This document shows, one piece after another, positions 29,301 through 36,123 of a stretch of DNA of 58,616 bases. Source of the stretch: Bacteroidales bacterium UBA5342 (GTDB taxonomy: Bacteria > Bacteroidota > Bacteroidia > Bacteroidales > UBA5342); the NCBI GenBank assembly GCA_002408065.1, contig DHQI01000029.1, positions 1 to 58,616 on the forward strand, given 5' to 3'. Numbering within the stretch: position 1 is the stretch's first letter; every line of letters starts with the position of its first letter. The notes under the pieces are model-generated. The model saw only the letters and a program-made list of their open reading frames with translations, ran no database searches and was not told where the DNA came from. Position numbers and translations under genes: made by a program.

Positions 29301-30031
29301 ACCTTATTGATAATGCCTTTAAATTTACCAGTACAGGAAAGATAGAATTTGGTTATTATATAAAAGGGGCAAACATTGTCTTCTTTGTTAGCGATACTGG
29401 TATTGGGATATCCAAGGACAAGCAAGAACGTGTCTTTCACCGTTTCTCACAAGAAAGCTCCGAAACAGCACAAGAATACGGAGGCCTTGGCCTGGGCTTA
29501 TCTATTGCCAAAGAAAATTCCGAGCTACTTGGAGGCCATATTTCTCTGGAGTCAGAGAAAGGTAAAGGGACCAGTTTCTTTATAGAAATACCTTTTAAAT
29601 CGAAACATAACATAGAAATACAGGAATCTATGACTAAAGAAGAACTTAAAATGGACAAGGAGCTAACACAGATATTAATTACCGAAGATGAAGAAGTTAA
29701 CTTCCTATATCTTGAAGCTATTCTAGAGGAATATAACAATAAGAACGTGGTATTGCATCACGCCATCAATGGACAACAAGCAATTGATATATGCTCAGAA
29801 AATGAACATATTGACATTATCCTTATGGACATCAAAATGCCGGTAATGAATGGATATATTGCGGCAGAAAAAATCAAAGCAGAAAAACCAGATCTGCCAA
29901 TTATTGCTCAAACGGCTTACTCTACTTCTGCCGAAAGAGATCTGGCCCTGAGCCATGGCTGTGATGACTTTATTTCAAAACCAATTGACAAAAACAAACT
30001 ACTTGAAATGTTAAATAAATACCTGTTTTAA
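23384..30031 (+). CDS. Giant soluble hybrid histidine kinase with about 14 PAS domains
   Basis: A 2215-residue protein without signal peptide or membrane helix, so cytoplasmic. I count 14 PAS/PAC units, starting near residues 17, 155, 285, 405, 560, 690, 815, 945, 1065, 1185, 1305, 1460, 1590 and 1710. Most end in the PAC motif D-I-T-E-R-K or a variant. The fourth unit is divergent and resembles PAS domains found next to CheB/CheR. HisKA has H1858 in NMSHEIRTPMNG, the ATPase domain has NLIDNAFKFTS, DTGIGIS and GLGLGLSIAKE, and the final receiver has D2149 in ILMDIKMPVMNGY. Most kinases have one to a few PAS domains, so this is extreme. No cofactor can be assigned with certainty. The gene is divergent from the receptor-YfiR operon and has no regulator partner beside it. 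Confidence 0.92.
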   Translation: MATNYLKTELYELIKQDERIFDFIQEGSLDGLWYWDLENPENEWMSPRFWEILGYDPKEMPHKASAWQDIINPDDLKAAIENVNKHVANPHHPYDQEVRYTHKNGSTIWIRCRGLAIRDNEGKAIRMIGAHQDISALKNKKLEIQQEHDKVKKNEEMYRFMAENAADVIRYQLPSGEFSYISPNIKELTGYTAEEYMKFDPLENVYVKDHPVLKETVNKIQAGEDFVKVEYRIHHKNGEIIWLQSRIKVIRDEQGNATSLLSASNNITASKLLQLALAESEEKYKAMYNNAPLAFQSLDIEGNIIEVNPQWLSILEYDKDEVIGRWFGDFLHPDFVEHFRTNFPRFKKQGYINDVQFRMKKKSGAYVYVSFEGCIGYTPEGQFKQTYCTFKDITKEKAAEQQLIESEEKYRRLAKETATNLNNLKAATNITTIFLDTNLAVFDFSPGDHMEGHLEKDNNLSLKEIASHYKIKEIDKLCEKVLNSLVAIELEVTCTHDMVWWMRISPYKTLEGKIEGLVITFTNITEKKKQEAELDKYRNQLEELVEQKNRELVESEKRLKEAQEIAAIGNYEHNIETEEKWWSEELYHILEFDVNEAPPSIEEFSKRLDDENIENLNRHMQKAISSGKMETLTYKIYMPSSDTYKYISSKVEFYIHEHSGERYLRGTLQDVTERIERENELRHQKDLFERVINSVPSFIFWKDKDLNYLGCNTTFAQFAGLEKASDIIGKSDYEMVWKAEAKKFRADDQQVIDKKTEKRDYDENVIDPSGNRHLLHTHKMPLTDSAGATIGMIATCEDITERKAAEKQIKESEEKFRELYNQSPIAIQYYDAEGNLLDVNKSTLNLYGIDSIDEIAPYNFWHSNKLSDENIKDLNNGKPIFINEIFDFEAIKKQGYFKTEKTGILFVELLVAPIIRNNKTDAYLVHMTDVTEKILATDKLKASEGKFRAVFEDTNIGMALGSPDGNVLEVNDEYLNILGYTRDEFINLNYASITHPDDLAKELPLFEQLHKGEIDHYRLEKRLLAKNGEYRWLDAAISSRRDKDGKIDLTIALVIDIHEGKRANEIVNVFFEQPMNIHLIATIQGGITKINEGWVQTLGYTKEETIGKNIMDFIHPDDKENTLEELKDLESGKKTFYFENRYQHKNGHYISLAWSAIYNTSGKLLHAIAKDITQQKDYQKKLQNIIDHSTNLFFSHSIDHEISYISPQVKDFLGYEAEEVIQNWTDFITDNPINNLAVEYTMKAIETGRRQPTYEMEMLRKDGKKIIVEVREAPVVENGKVISMVGSLVDITKRKNFQEALLKSEENYKTLAENAKHLIIRHQPDGEITYANKFAINYLKIPKEKLIGLDIKTLIGNEAKAEHHQQISSFQENANTNYRHHFEIELESNTESSRYLDVMASPILSAKNLDSILITAYDITERKYAENRIKEQNEEYEALNEELRQTNDELFTSIEREQTINERFHKAMEATSDGLWDRNLVTKEIYYSPRWKAMLGYSDEELPNDISVWHALTEAADLEKSSKMLNQLINGDIDKYDIELKMKHKDGHWVDINSRANVFKDKDGKAIRVVGTHSDITERKLTENKLRESEEKLRLAIDNSPLGITIYNTQGRFVSVNKAYEELVGYQKDELSTMSFFDITHPDYRPKNQELFDAMVQNEDRGFSMNKKYTHKNGKLLDVRVHAGSIKDHNGKAVFGMAFIEDITERVALERQAKMLSTAVESSPVCIVITDVKGNIEYVNPFFTDMTGYTSEEVMGKNPSILKSGLQTREFYADLWKSILSGKTWNGEFHNKKKNGELFWENAAISPIFNEKEEIIQFIAVKEDITQLKHYLAELKEAKEKAEEANALKTEFLHNMSHEIRTPMNGIMGFANILGELDSMSDIQKNYTRIIQNSSMQLLNVIDDILEISTLETKQLSTQEKEFDVNQFMTELFAIYDLKSKERNLPLYLKKGLSNEQSYIVSDKAKLHKILSNLIDNAFKFTSTGKIEFGYYIKGANIVFFVSDTGIGISKDKQERVFHRFSQESSETAQEYGGLGLGLSIAKENSELLGGHISLESEKGKGTSFFIEIPFKSKHNIEIQESMTKEELKMDKELTQILITEDEEVNFLYLEAILEEYNNKNVVLHHAINGQQAIDICSENEHIDIILMDIKMPVMNGYIAAEKIKAEKPDLPIIAQTAYSTSAERDLALSHGCDDFISKPIDKNKLLEMLNKYLF

Positions 30032-30093
30032 TGTCATTTGCAAAAATTGAGCACCAAAACTGGATGGTTTCCCAATAACACATGGCATAAAAT

Positions 30094-30111
30094 CAGGCTA
30101 TTATAAGCCTG
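30094..30111. terminator. Small hairpin after the multi-PAS kinase gene
   Basis: CAGGCT and AGCCTG arms around a 6-base loop, 63 bases after the kinase stop. It has no T-run, so alone it would be a weak terminator. Confidence 0.3.
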
Positions 30112-30156
30112 TCATTACATCCATCAAGTATCTTAGCAGGTATTGATTGATCTCTA

Positions 30157-30221
30157 CCCGGCAAAGTAACTTTTACCCAGCGTGCGTCTCTTAATGGCAC
30201 GCCTAATAAAAGTTACCCGGG
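30157..30221. terminator. Long bidirectional hairpin between convergent genes
   Basis: An interrupted 65-base foldback with three paired blocks: CCCGG with CCGGG, GTAACTTTTA (30166-30175) with TAAAAGTTAC (30207-30216), and GCGTGC (30180-30185) with GCACGC (30197-30202). It lies between the convergent kinase and fucosidase genes and ends seven bases from the latter's stop codon. Likely a terminator or mRNA-stabilising end for both. Confidence 0.6.
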
Positions 30222-30227
30222 CAAAAA

Positions 30228-31601
30228 CTAATCCTCCAAAAACAGTTCTATGACCGGAATTTCCACATGAGGTTTAGTGACAGGTAATTTTAAGTTTAAG
30301 TCTTCGGCATTGGTGCCGTCATTGCCCCAAGCACCGTGTTTCTTGCCCATTTTAATTTCTGAAGCGTCGTGCAAAAAGCGGGCGTACTTTACCTTACCGG
30401 CATAGCCCGGCATTAGAAAATTTTGCATTGGATAATCTAAAAGGTGAACGTACAGACGATTCTTTTCAGGATGATAGGTCAGGATAGAATTAGCGGGAGC
30501 TACAAACGCCTCAGGAGCTTGTGTACAGCCATAGATGGATGGAGAATTGTACTTCATCCACTCTCCCATACCATTCAGCGCTGCATCAGCTCTATAATCG
30601 AAAGTGCCACGTGCCGTTGGCCCTACATTGAGCAATAAGTTACCCCCTTTACTTACCGATTCTATGAGTAAAACCAGAAGTTGCTTATTGTCTTTCCAGG
30701 AATGCTCATCACGGTAATAGCCCCACGAGCCCGAAAAGGTCTGACAGGTTTCCCATGGTATTTTCTGCCCATTATACTCCGGCCATTTATCAACCTTAAA
30801 CTGTTCCGGTGTGGTAAAATCCCAGCCGCCTTTATAGTCTTTCAAGTCCAAACGGTCGTTGACAATAATGCCGGGTTGCAGCTCACGCACGAGCTTCAGT
30901 AATTCTACCGAGCCCCATTCCTCTCGTCCTTTACCATTTTTGCCCGGATAAGAAAAGTCCAGCCATAATATATCAACCTTACCATAGTTGGTCAGTATTT
31001 CTGTCACCTGATTTCTCATATACTCACGATACTTAGCCATATCACGGTTTTTATTCAGAGCAGCATATTCTTTATCCGTTTGGGCTGTTTGTATGGAATG
31101 ACGTTTTCCAATTGTAAAATCAGGATGATGCCAATCAATAAGAGAATAATAAAAACCTATGCCTAAACCCTCAGCACGAAAAGCTTCTACCCATTCTTTG
31201 ATGATGTCTTTGCCATAAGGCGTATTCATCACATCATAGTCGGTATACTCAGAATCAAACATACAAAAGCCTTCGTGATGCTTGGTGGTAATGACGGCGT
31301 ATTTCATCCCGGCAGCTTTGGCTTTTTTAGCCCATTCAGTAGGATTATACAAATCGGGATCAAACATCTCAAAGTACTTTTGGTAATCTTCATCCGATAT
31401 TTTTTCCTTGCGTTTCACCCATTCGTGGCGCGCAGGCTGAGCATACAAGCCCCAGTGTATAAACATACCAAAGCGGTCGTGTGTCCACCAGGCCAGACGT
31501 TCAGTTTTTTCGGTTTCTGTTTCATCCCATATCTTTTTTTCTTGAGATAAGATCGTTTGAACAGATAAAAAAACAAGTAGAATAAGGGTGAGATTTTTCA
31601 T
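30228..31601 (-). CDS. GH29 alpha-L-fucosidase, exported
   Basis: A 457-residue retaining alpha-L-fucosidase that removes fucose from glycans such as fucoidan oligomers, xyloglucan or host glycans. The signal peptide is about residues 1-19 (LLVFLSVQTILSQ). The family signature starts with DRFGMFIHWGLYA, then KYAVITTKHHEGFCMFDS, and the catalytic nucleophile D215 lies in ILWLDFSYPG. GGNLLLNVGPTARGTFD near residue 315 closes the barrel. A beta-sandwich C-terminal domain follows. There is no T9SS tail, so it is likely periplasmic. It heads the first of three minus-strand genes (with a T9SS protein and a GH43 enzyme) that look like a loose carbohydrate group, each with its own promoter-like box. 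Confidence 0.93.
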   Translation of the reverse strand: MKNLTLILLVFLSVQTILSQEKKIWDETETEKTERLAWWTHDRFGMFIHWGLYAQPARHEWVKRKEKISDEDYQKYFEMFDPDLYNPTEWAKKAKAAGMKYAVITTKHHEGFCMFDSEYTDYDVMNTPYGKDIIKEWVEAFRAEGLGIGFYYSLIDWHHPDFTIGKRHSIQTAQTDKEYAALNKNRDMAKYREYMRNQVTEILTNYGKVDILWLDFSYPGKNGKGREEWGSVELLKLVRELQPGIIVNDRLDLKDYKGGWDFTTPEQFKVDKWPEYNGQKIPWETCQTFSGSWGYYRDEHSWKDNKQLLVLLIESVSKGGNLLLNVGPTARGTFDYRADAALNGMGEWMKYNSPSIYGCTQAPEAFVAPANSILTYHPEKNRLYVHLLDYPMQNFLMPGYAGKVKYARFLHDASEIKMGKKHGAWGNDGTNAEDLNLKLPVTKPHVEIPVIELFLED

Positions 31602-31624
31602 ATTTTAAACTTTATAATCAATAA

Positions 31625-31632
31625 CAAATATA
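31625..31632 (-). promoter_or_regulatory. -7 box candidate for the GH29 gene
   Basis: TATATTTG on the minus strand, 23 bases before the start codon, matches TAnnTTTG. The nearest upstream TTTG is only about 12 bp away, so the upstream element is unsure. Confidence 0.45.
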
Positions 31633-31727
31633 GAGGAAGCACCCCAAAAAAGGCTATTAGTTTTAGGTCAAATAGTGGGAAATTTCGGGCACTTATACCC
31701 ATTAAGCTATGAGGTATTAAAATTCAG

Positions 31728-31763
31728 AATAAAAAAAAGAGCAGTCCCAAAGAACCACTCTTT
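31728..31763 (-). terminator. Intrinsic terminator of the T9SS-sorted protein gene
   Basis: On the minus strand a 12-position stem begins AAAGAG (31763-31758) and closes with CTCTTT (31741-31736), with three G-U pairs and a 4-base loop. A run of T follows (down to 31731). It lies 22 bases after the stop codon. Confidence 0.7.
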
Positions 31764-31785
31764 CTTTTATTCACCCCAATAATGA

Positions 31786-33450
31786 TTATTCAACAATGAT
31801 TTGTTTGACGAAATCACCTTTGTCTGATGTTAATTTCACTAAGTACATACCTGCTTTTACCTGGCTAAGATCAACTTGATTAGCTTCAACTACAGAAGAC
31901 ATCATCATAGTTCCTACCAAAGTATATACCTCTGCACGCTCTACATTAGCACCGCTGATATTCAATACACCATTAGTTACCGGCATAGGATATACAGAAA
32001 GAGACGCAGAAGAAACCGTGTTTAGTGCTGAACTTTCAGGATCTGAATAGACCACCACAGGAGCACCTTGGTCAGGCTTATTGCTTGGGTCAGAAATCCA
32101 GATAGTAGGCTTAGAAAGCGAAACAGTAGGTGTTTCGTCCACAACTGCTATACAAACCTGTTTACCAGCATTGTCCTTTAAATAATTTAATACCTTATCA
32201 GAGTTGTAGGTATAAACGGTATAAGTACTATCAATAATGATATCATCGATTTTTGTCTTAGTCAAGCCATCGAAAGCAGTACCGTCAAAAGCTACTCCAA
32301 AATCAGAATAAGCCACATCATAAAGGACATAGTCAGTATTCTCAGGACCAATAGGGCCTTTTACCCAACCTTGAGCATCTTGATGATCGAAACACTTAAT
32401 CACTAAACCTTTGAAATCAGTCTCAGCTGTGGTTCCTGCTAAATCTAAATATACAAATGCTTTACGGTCATTAATAGACTCAGCGCTATCGGTATTAGCC
32501 ACTGATAAAGCATTAGTTTTAGTAGAACCATTCAAATTCCAGAAGTTCGACTGTGAACGAATAACATTATCATAGAAAGTAGTGAATTCTGCCTCAGCAG
32601 CATTTTTAGATGCTGTGCCATCTACTGCAACAGCACCAGCATCAACCGTTAGCACCATGTCTGTATTTTCGGCCAAACCATCGCATACAATCAAAACAGT
32701 AGTATCAGCTTGCCAAATCATTTCTTTAGAAGCAGGAGCAGGCTCAATGGCTAATTTAGACTCAACCGAAGCTACATCCATAGGCTTAGAAAACTCAACA
32801 GCAAGCGTATCTTTTGTCGTCATACCGAAGAAATCTTTTGCTACACCACTGATGTTAGAAATCTTAGCAGAAGGAGCATAAGTAACCGCAGCAGGCACAT
32901 CTAATGTCAAAGTTGGGAATCCTAAATTACCATAGAAACTCAATTTCACATCAGTTGTAGCTGTACGCATAAACAACACAGCGTCCTCACCAGCATCAAC
33001 TTGTGCTTGTACAAATGTTTTCAGAGCATCATTAGACAATGTGTAGTCTTTCCCTGCTTCTGTAATGTCAATAGAACCCACAACAGTACATCCTTCAGGA
33101 TAGTTTACATTTTCAAATTTATAACCCGTATAAGGTGTTTTATAGTACACTTCTACAGTAGCAGGAAGCGAACCAGTAGCTATTTTTTCAAAATACACTG
33201 AGAAAGTAGCCGAATTAATTTGCTGACTTACCATATTAGCCACACTAAAAACATTGATACCATTGGTTACTTTTCCATTAGTAGTGTTACTTTCCACCCA
33301 CATACGGGCCCAGTTCCAATCTACTTTGGATACACTGTTTTCATAATTAGCACCAGTACCTGCCGTAAAAACTTCAGTCACCTGCGCAGACGCAAATGTC
33401 GCAAAAAACAAACTCGCAAGAGCTACAAGAAATAGTTTCATTTTGTTCAT
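31786..33450 (-). CDS. Secreted multidomain protein with Ig-like domain and T9SS sorting domain
   Basis: A surface or released protein of about 554 residues, counting from the ATG at 33450. The frame is open upstream to 33573, but MNKMKLFLVALASLFFATFA followed by SAQ is a clear signal peptide, so the later start was chosen. Residues about 25-190 look like a DNRLRE-type beta-sandwich (TFSVYF, VEVYYKTPY, LFMRTATTDVKLSFYG). Residues about 195-300 form a bacterial Ig-like Big_5 domain (ISGVAKDFFGMTTKDTLAVE, then LAENTDMVLTVDAGAV). A region without recognised family follows, and the last 75 residues are a T9SS type A domain ending GMYLVKLTSDKGDFVKQIIV. No catalytic domain is recognised. The flanking GH29 and GH43 genes suggest a polysaccharide-related binding role, which is inference only. 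Confidence 0.85.
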   Translation of the reverse strand: MNKMKLFLVALASLFFATFASAQVTEVFTAGTGANYENSVSKVDWNWARMWVESNTTNGKVTNGINVFSVANMVSQQINSATFSVYFEKIATGSLPATVEVYYKTPYTGYKFENVNYPEGCTVVGSIDITEAGKDYTLSNDALKTFVQAQVDAGEDAVLFMRTATTDVKLSFYGNLGFPTLTLDVPAAVTYAPSAKISNISGVAKDFFGMTTKDTLAVEFSKPMDVASVESKLAIEPAPASKEMIWQADTTVLIVCDGLAENTDMVLTVDAGAVAVDGTASKNAAEAEFTTFYDNVIRSQSNFWNLNGSTKTNALSVANTDSAESINDRKAFVYLDLAGTTAETDFKGLVIKCFDHQDAQGWVKGPIGPENTDYVLYDVAYSDFGVAFDGTAFDGLTKTKIDDIIIDSTYTVYTYNSDKVLNYLKDNAGKQVCIAVVDETPTVSLSKPTIWISDPSNKPDQGAPVVVYSDPESSALNTVSSASLSVYPMPVTNGVLNISGANVERAEVYTLVGTMMMSSVVEANQVDLSQVKAGMYLVKLTSDKGDFVKQIIVE

Positions 33451-33667
33451 AATTGTAAAATTAAAGTTTGAGTATAGATTCATATTTTTTCCTTTTAAGG
33501 ACGATACAAAACAATACCAAAAAGGGAGAGAAATATGTGAAATTTTCTCCCTTTTCTGTAAAATATTATTCAAATTTGGCTAATAATGATTAATACGATA
33601 AGCTTATCCAACGGAATCAATCAAAACACAAACCGCTCATTATCTGAAAAATAAAGATTGTTAAAAG

Positions 33668-34567
33668 CTATTTTTGAACGGTATATAAAATCGGTTTTAT
33701 CGTACCATCCTCATTAAAATACATTCTCTCAAAACAAGCCGAACGACGATGAAAAGAGCCCTCATTCACATCCCCCCTGTGATAGAAAAAATACCATTGT
33801 CCCTTAAATTCTATGGCGGAAGTGTGGTTAGGCGCTGCAGGGGCATCAGGGGCCAGTTCACCTTTTAATTCTGCATAGTGTGGCAAAGGTTCGTCGGCCA
33901 TCCAATAGTTGGTCACTTTACCTACACGAGCTTGAAAATAATACTTGCCCTTATACTTGAATACGTGAACCGCCTCGTTCACTTCTTCTTCGCTCAGACG
34001 CTTAAATTCACCGTCCAGTTCCACCATATTATCTTTGAGTTTGGCGCCCATGATATGACGACCGTCGCCGTGAATGTCAAATTTATGATCATTACCATAC
34101 AAGTAAGCCTGTCCATCGTCGTCCACAAACACACAAGGATCAAAAATGGTGGCTATTTTATCTGTCACAGCTTCTTCCCAGGGGCCGGTCGGGCTTTTGC
34201 TTTTAGCTACGCCAATGTGGGTTTTATCGTAAGGAAAGTAGAAATAATACCAGCCATCTTTATAAGCCACATCCGGTGCATTCATTTGGCCTTGTGCCCA
34301 TGAATATTCGCGGGGTTTAAGCACGACACCATGATTGGTCCAGGTCTTCATATCATCGGATGATAAGACCATATAATCCTGCATAGTGGAAAAATTGGTC
34401 GCGCCCTCAACATCTCGCGAACAGTAAACGTAAACTTTTCCGTCGTACACCTCAGCAGCCGGATCGGCAGCGTATAAAAAATTAGGATCTGACTTTTTTA
34501 GGATGGGATTCTGTGCATTAAGCAATAAAGGTAGTGTTAGAAGCACAAATACAGTTTTCTTCATCAT
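33668..34567 (-). CDS. GH43-family glycoside hydrolase, exported
   Basis: A 299-residue five-bladed beta-propeller inverting glycosidase, probably an alpha-L-arabinofuranosidase or beta-xylosidase. The signal peptide is about residues 1-19 (FVLLTLPLLLNAQ). The three family acids can be placed: the base D35 in LYAADPAAEVYDGK, the pKa-modulating aspartate in TIFDPCVFVDDDGQ, and the acid glutamate in EEEVNEAVHVFKYKGKYY. SGHS-type substrate residues near AAPNHTSAIEFKGQWYFFYH support the fold. It has no accessory module and no T9SS tail, so it is likely periplasmic or a lipid-free exported enzyme. It lies upstream of the T9SS-sorted protein gene by 217 bases on the same strand. The subfamily was not resolved. 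Confidence 0.9.
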   Translation of the reverse strand: MMKKTVFVLLTLPLLLNAQNPILKKSDPNFLYAADPAAEVYDGKVYVYCSRDVEGATNFSTMQDYMVLSSDDMKTWTNHGVVLKPREYSWAQGQMNAPDVAYKDGWYYFYFPYDKTHIGVAKSKSPTGPWEEAVTDKIATIFDPCVFVDDDGQAYLYGNDHKFDIHGDGRHIMGAKLKDNMVELDGEFKRLSEEEVNEAVHVFKYKGKYYFQARVGKVTNYWMADEPLPHYAELKGELAPDAPAAPNHTSAIEFKGQWYFFYHRGDVNEGSFHRRSACFERMYFNEDGTIKPILYTVQK

Positions 34568-34580
34568 CGTATCGTTTTAA

Positions 34581-34589
34581 GCAAAAATA
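34581..34589 (-). promoter_or_regulatory. -7 box candidate for the GH43 gene
   Basis: TATTTTTGC on the minus strand, 13 bases before the start codon, is identical to the box in front of the GH2 gene. No TTG is seen at 19-21 bp upstream. Confidence 0.4.
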
Positions 34590-34799
34590 GAGCAATTCTA
34601 CCCATTACACTGTGAAAAATTAATCGTTCTATAGTGCTTTTTGTACAAATAGATATATCTTCAGGGTATACCTTAAGTGACAATCATTACACCATGTATT
34701 TTTCACTCTTATTGTTACGAACAATATGCCTTTAAAAGCATTTACTTTGAAAACACAAATATTGAATCATTCTTTCATTAAAGCATTTTATCATAGACT

Positions 34800-35972
34800 A
34801 TGAAAAAACACTTCCTAATACTGGGCGGAGGACTCGCTGGTATTGAAGCTGCTATCAAGCTTCGCAAACTTAAGTATGACGTCACTTTAGTATCAGATCG
34901 CGACTATTTGTTTGTTTACCCCATCTCTATATGGATTCCTACCAAAGGCATTGACTTTGAAAAAAGTGCGATTCCCTTAGCTAAGCTACAGAAAAAACAC
35001 GGTTTTAATCTCATCATCGATACCGTGGAAAAGATAGAAGCCAAGCAAAAAAAAGTGGTACTTTCGAAACAGGAAATCACATACGATTATTTGTTTGTAG
35101 CCTTAGGAATGGGCAAAGTAAAGCCTAATGGCATAGAAAACACACTGACCATTTGCGGGATACCAAAACAGAGCGAACAAATACGCGAAGAGTTGGACAA
35201 ACTCATAAAAAAAGGAAGAGGTAACATAGCTGTTGGCTTCAGCGGCAACCCTAAAGACCCTACAGGTTCTGTGGTAAGAGGCGGGCCGGCTTTTGAGCTG
35301 CTTTTCAACATCAGTGTTTATCTAAAAAAGAAAGGTCTTCGCGATAATTTTAACCTTAACTTTTTTGCCCCCATGGAAAAACCGGGTATTAAGATGGGGA
35401 AAAAGGCTTATAGCAACCTGGGTAAATTCCTTAAACGCTACAAGATAAGCGCTCATACCGGAAAAAAGATTAGCGCTTTTGATGCCGACAGTATCAGTTT
35501 CGAGGATGGCAAAAAACTGAACAGTGATCTAACCATTTTCATCGCCGGAGGCAAAGGCCTTAAAGTAATTGAAGACTCTGACCTTCCAACTAACAAAGCT
35601 GGTTTTATTGAAACCTCGCTGACCACACAGGTCAAAGGTTTTCCTGAGGTATATGCCATAGGTGACTCCGCTGCACTAATTGGCCCTCAGTGGGCTGCCA
35701 AACAAGGCCATATGGCTGAGGTCATGGCCAAAATAGCTGTTTACAATGCACACGAACAAATTCTAAACAGTGGAAAAACCAAATCTTATGAGGATGAAGT
35801 GAGCATCCTCTGTATAATGGACTCCGGTGATGGTGCTGCTTTGATAAAGCGCACAGCAACAGAAGAAAAAATGATAATGCTGCCTATCATTGGACACTGG
35901 GTAAAAAAAGCCTGGGGTTTCTACTATAAAAACTCTAAGCTAGGACGCATTCCAAGGATTCCGGGGATGTAA
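34800..35972 (+). CDS. Sulfide:quinone reductase-like FAD flavoprotein
   Basis: A 390-residue member of the two-dinucleotide-binding flavoprotein superfamily. The FAD site is FLILGGGLAGIEAA at residues 5-18, and the second FAD motif is EVYAIGDSAAL near residue 285. The overall layout, the WIPTKG segment and the C-terminal KAWGFYYKNSKL resemble sulfide:quinone oxidoreductase and flavocytochrome c sulfide dehydrogenase flavoproteins. Only two cysteines are seen, C119 (TICG) and C338 (ILCIMDSG). SQR uses two or three redox cysteines, so C338 fits the C-terminal one and the other is uncertain. No signal peptide or strong membrane helix is present; it may bind the inner face of the membrane. If active, it would oxidise sulfide to polysulfide and reduce quinone. 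It could also be another NADH or quinone flavoprotein. It is a single-gene unit. Confidence 0.8.
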   Translation: MKKHFLILGGGLAGIEAAIKLRKLKYDVTLVSDRDYLFVYPISIWIPTKGIDFEKSAIPLAKLQKKHGFNLIIDTVEKIEAKQKKVVLSKQEITYDYLFVALGMGKVKPNGIENTLTICGIPKQSEQIREELDKLIKKGRGNIAVGFSGNPKDPTGSVVRGGPAFELLFNISVYLKKKGLRDNFNLNFFAPMEKPGIKMGKKAYSNLGKFLKRYKISAHTGKKISAFDADSISFEDGKKLNSDLTIFIAGGKGLKVIEDSDLPTNKAGFIETSLTTQVKGFPEVYAIGDSAALIGPQWAAKQGHMAEVMAKIAVYNAHEQILNSGKTKSYEDEVSILCIMDSGDGAALIKRTATEEKMIMLPIIGHWVKKAWGFYYKNSKLGRIPRIPGM

Positions 35973-36025
35973 CACCTTTGTTTTATATTCATTATAAGAC
36001 CTTTCTTAATATAATACTAGCAGAG

Positions 36026-36058
36026 CTAAGGGCTTCATTTCACTAATGGAGCCCTTAG
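36026..36058 (+). terminator. Hairpin after the SQR-like gene
   Basis: A 14-bp stem with one T-G pair, CTAAGGGCTTCATT (36026-36039) with AATGGAGCCCTTAG (36045-36058), and a 5-base loop. There is no T-run behind it. Its arms can also pair with those of the next hairpin. Confidence 0.5.
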
Positions 36059-36068
36059 TGTATAAACT

Positions 36069-36101
36069 AAAAAAGGGCTCCAGAAAATGAAGCCCCCTTT
36101 T
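36069..36101 (-). terminator. Terminator of the gltB-gltD operon
   Basis: On the minus strand a stem of GGGGGCTTCA against TGGAGCCC with a 5-base loop is followed by six T (36074-36069). It begins about 22 bases after the gltD stop. A short T-run on the other side would also serve the convergent SQR-like gene. Confidence 0.65.
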
Positions 36102-36123
36102 ACAAACAAAACTTAATTATATT

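Noticed and set aside
33451..33573. 41-residue upstream extension of the T9SS-sorted protein
   Set aside because: A proper signal peptide starts at the ATG at 33450; an extension would bury it.
28220..34567. Carbohydrate gene group as a polysaccharide utilisation locus
   Set aside because: GH29, GH43 and a T9SS protein are neighbours, but there is no SusC/SusD pair, sulfatase or dedicated sensor, so it is not called a PUL.
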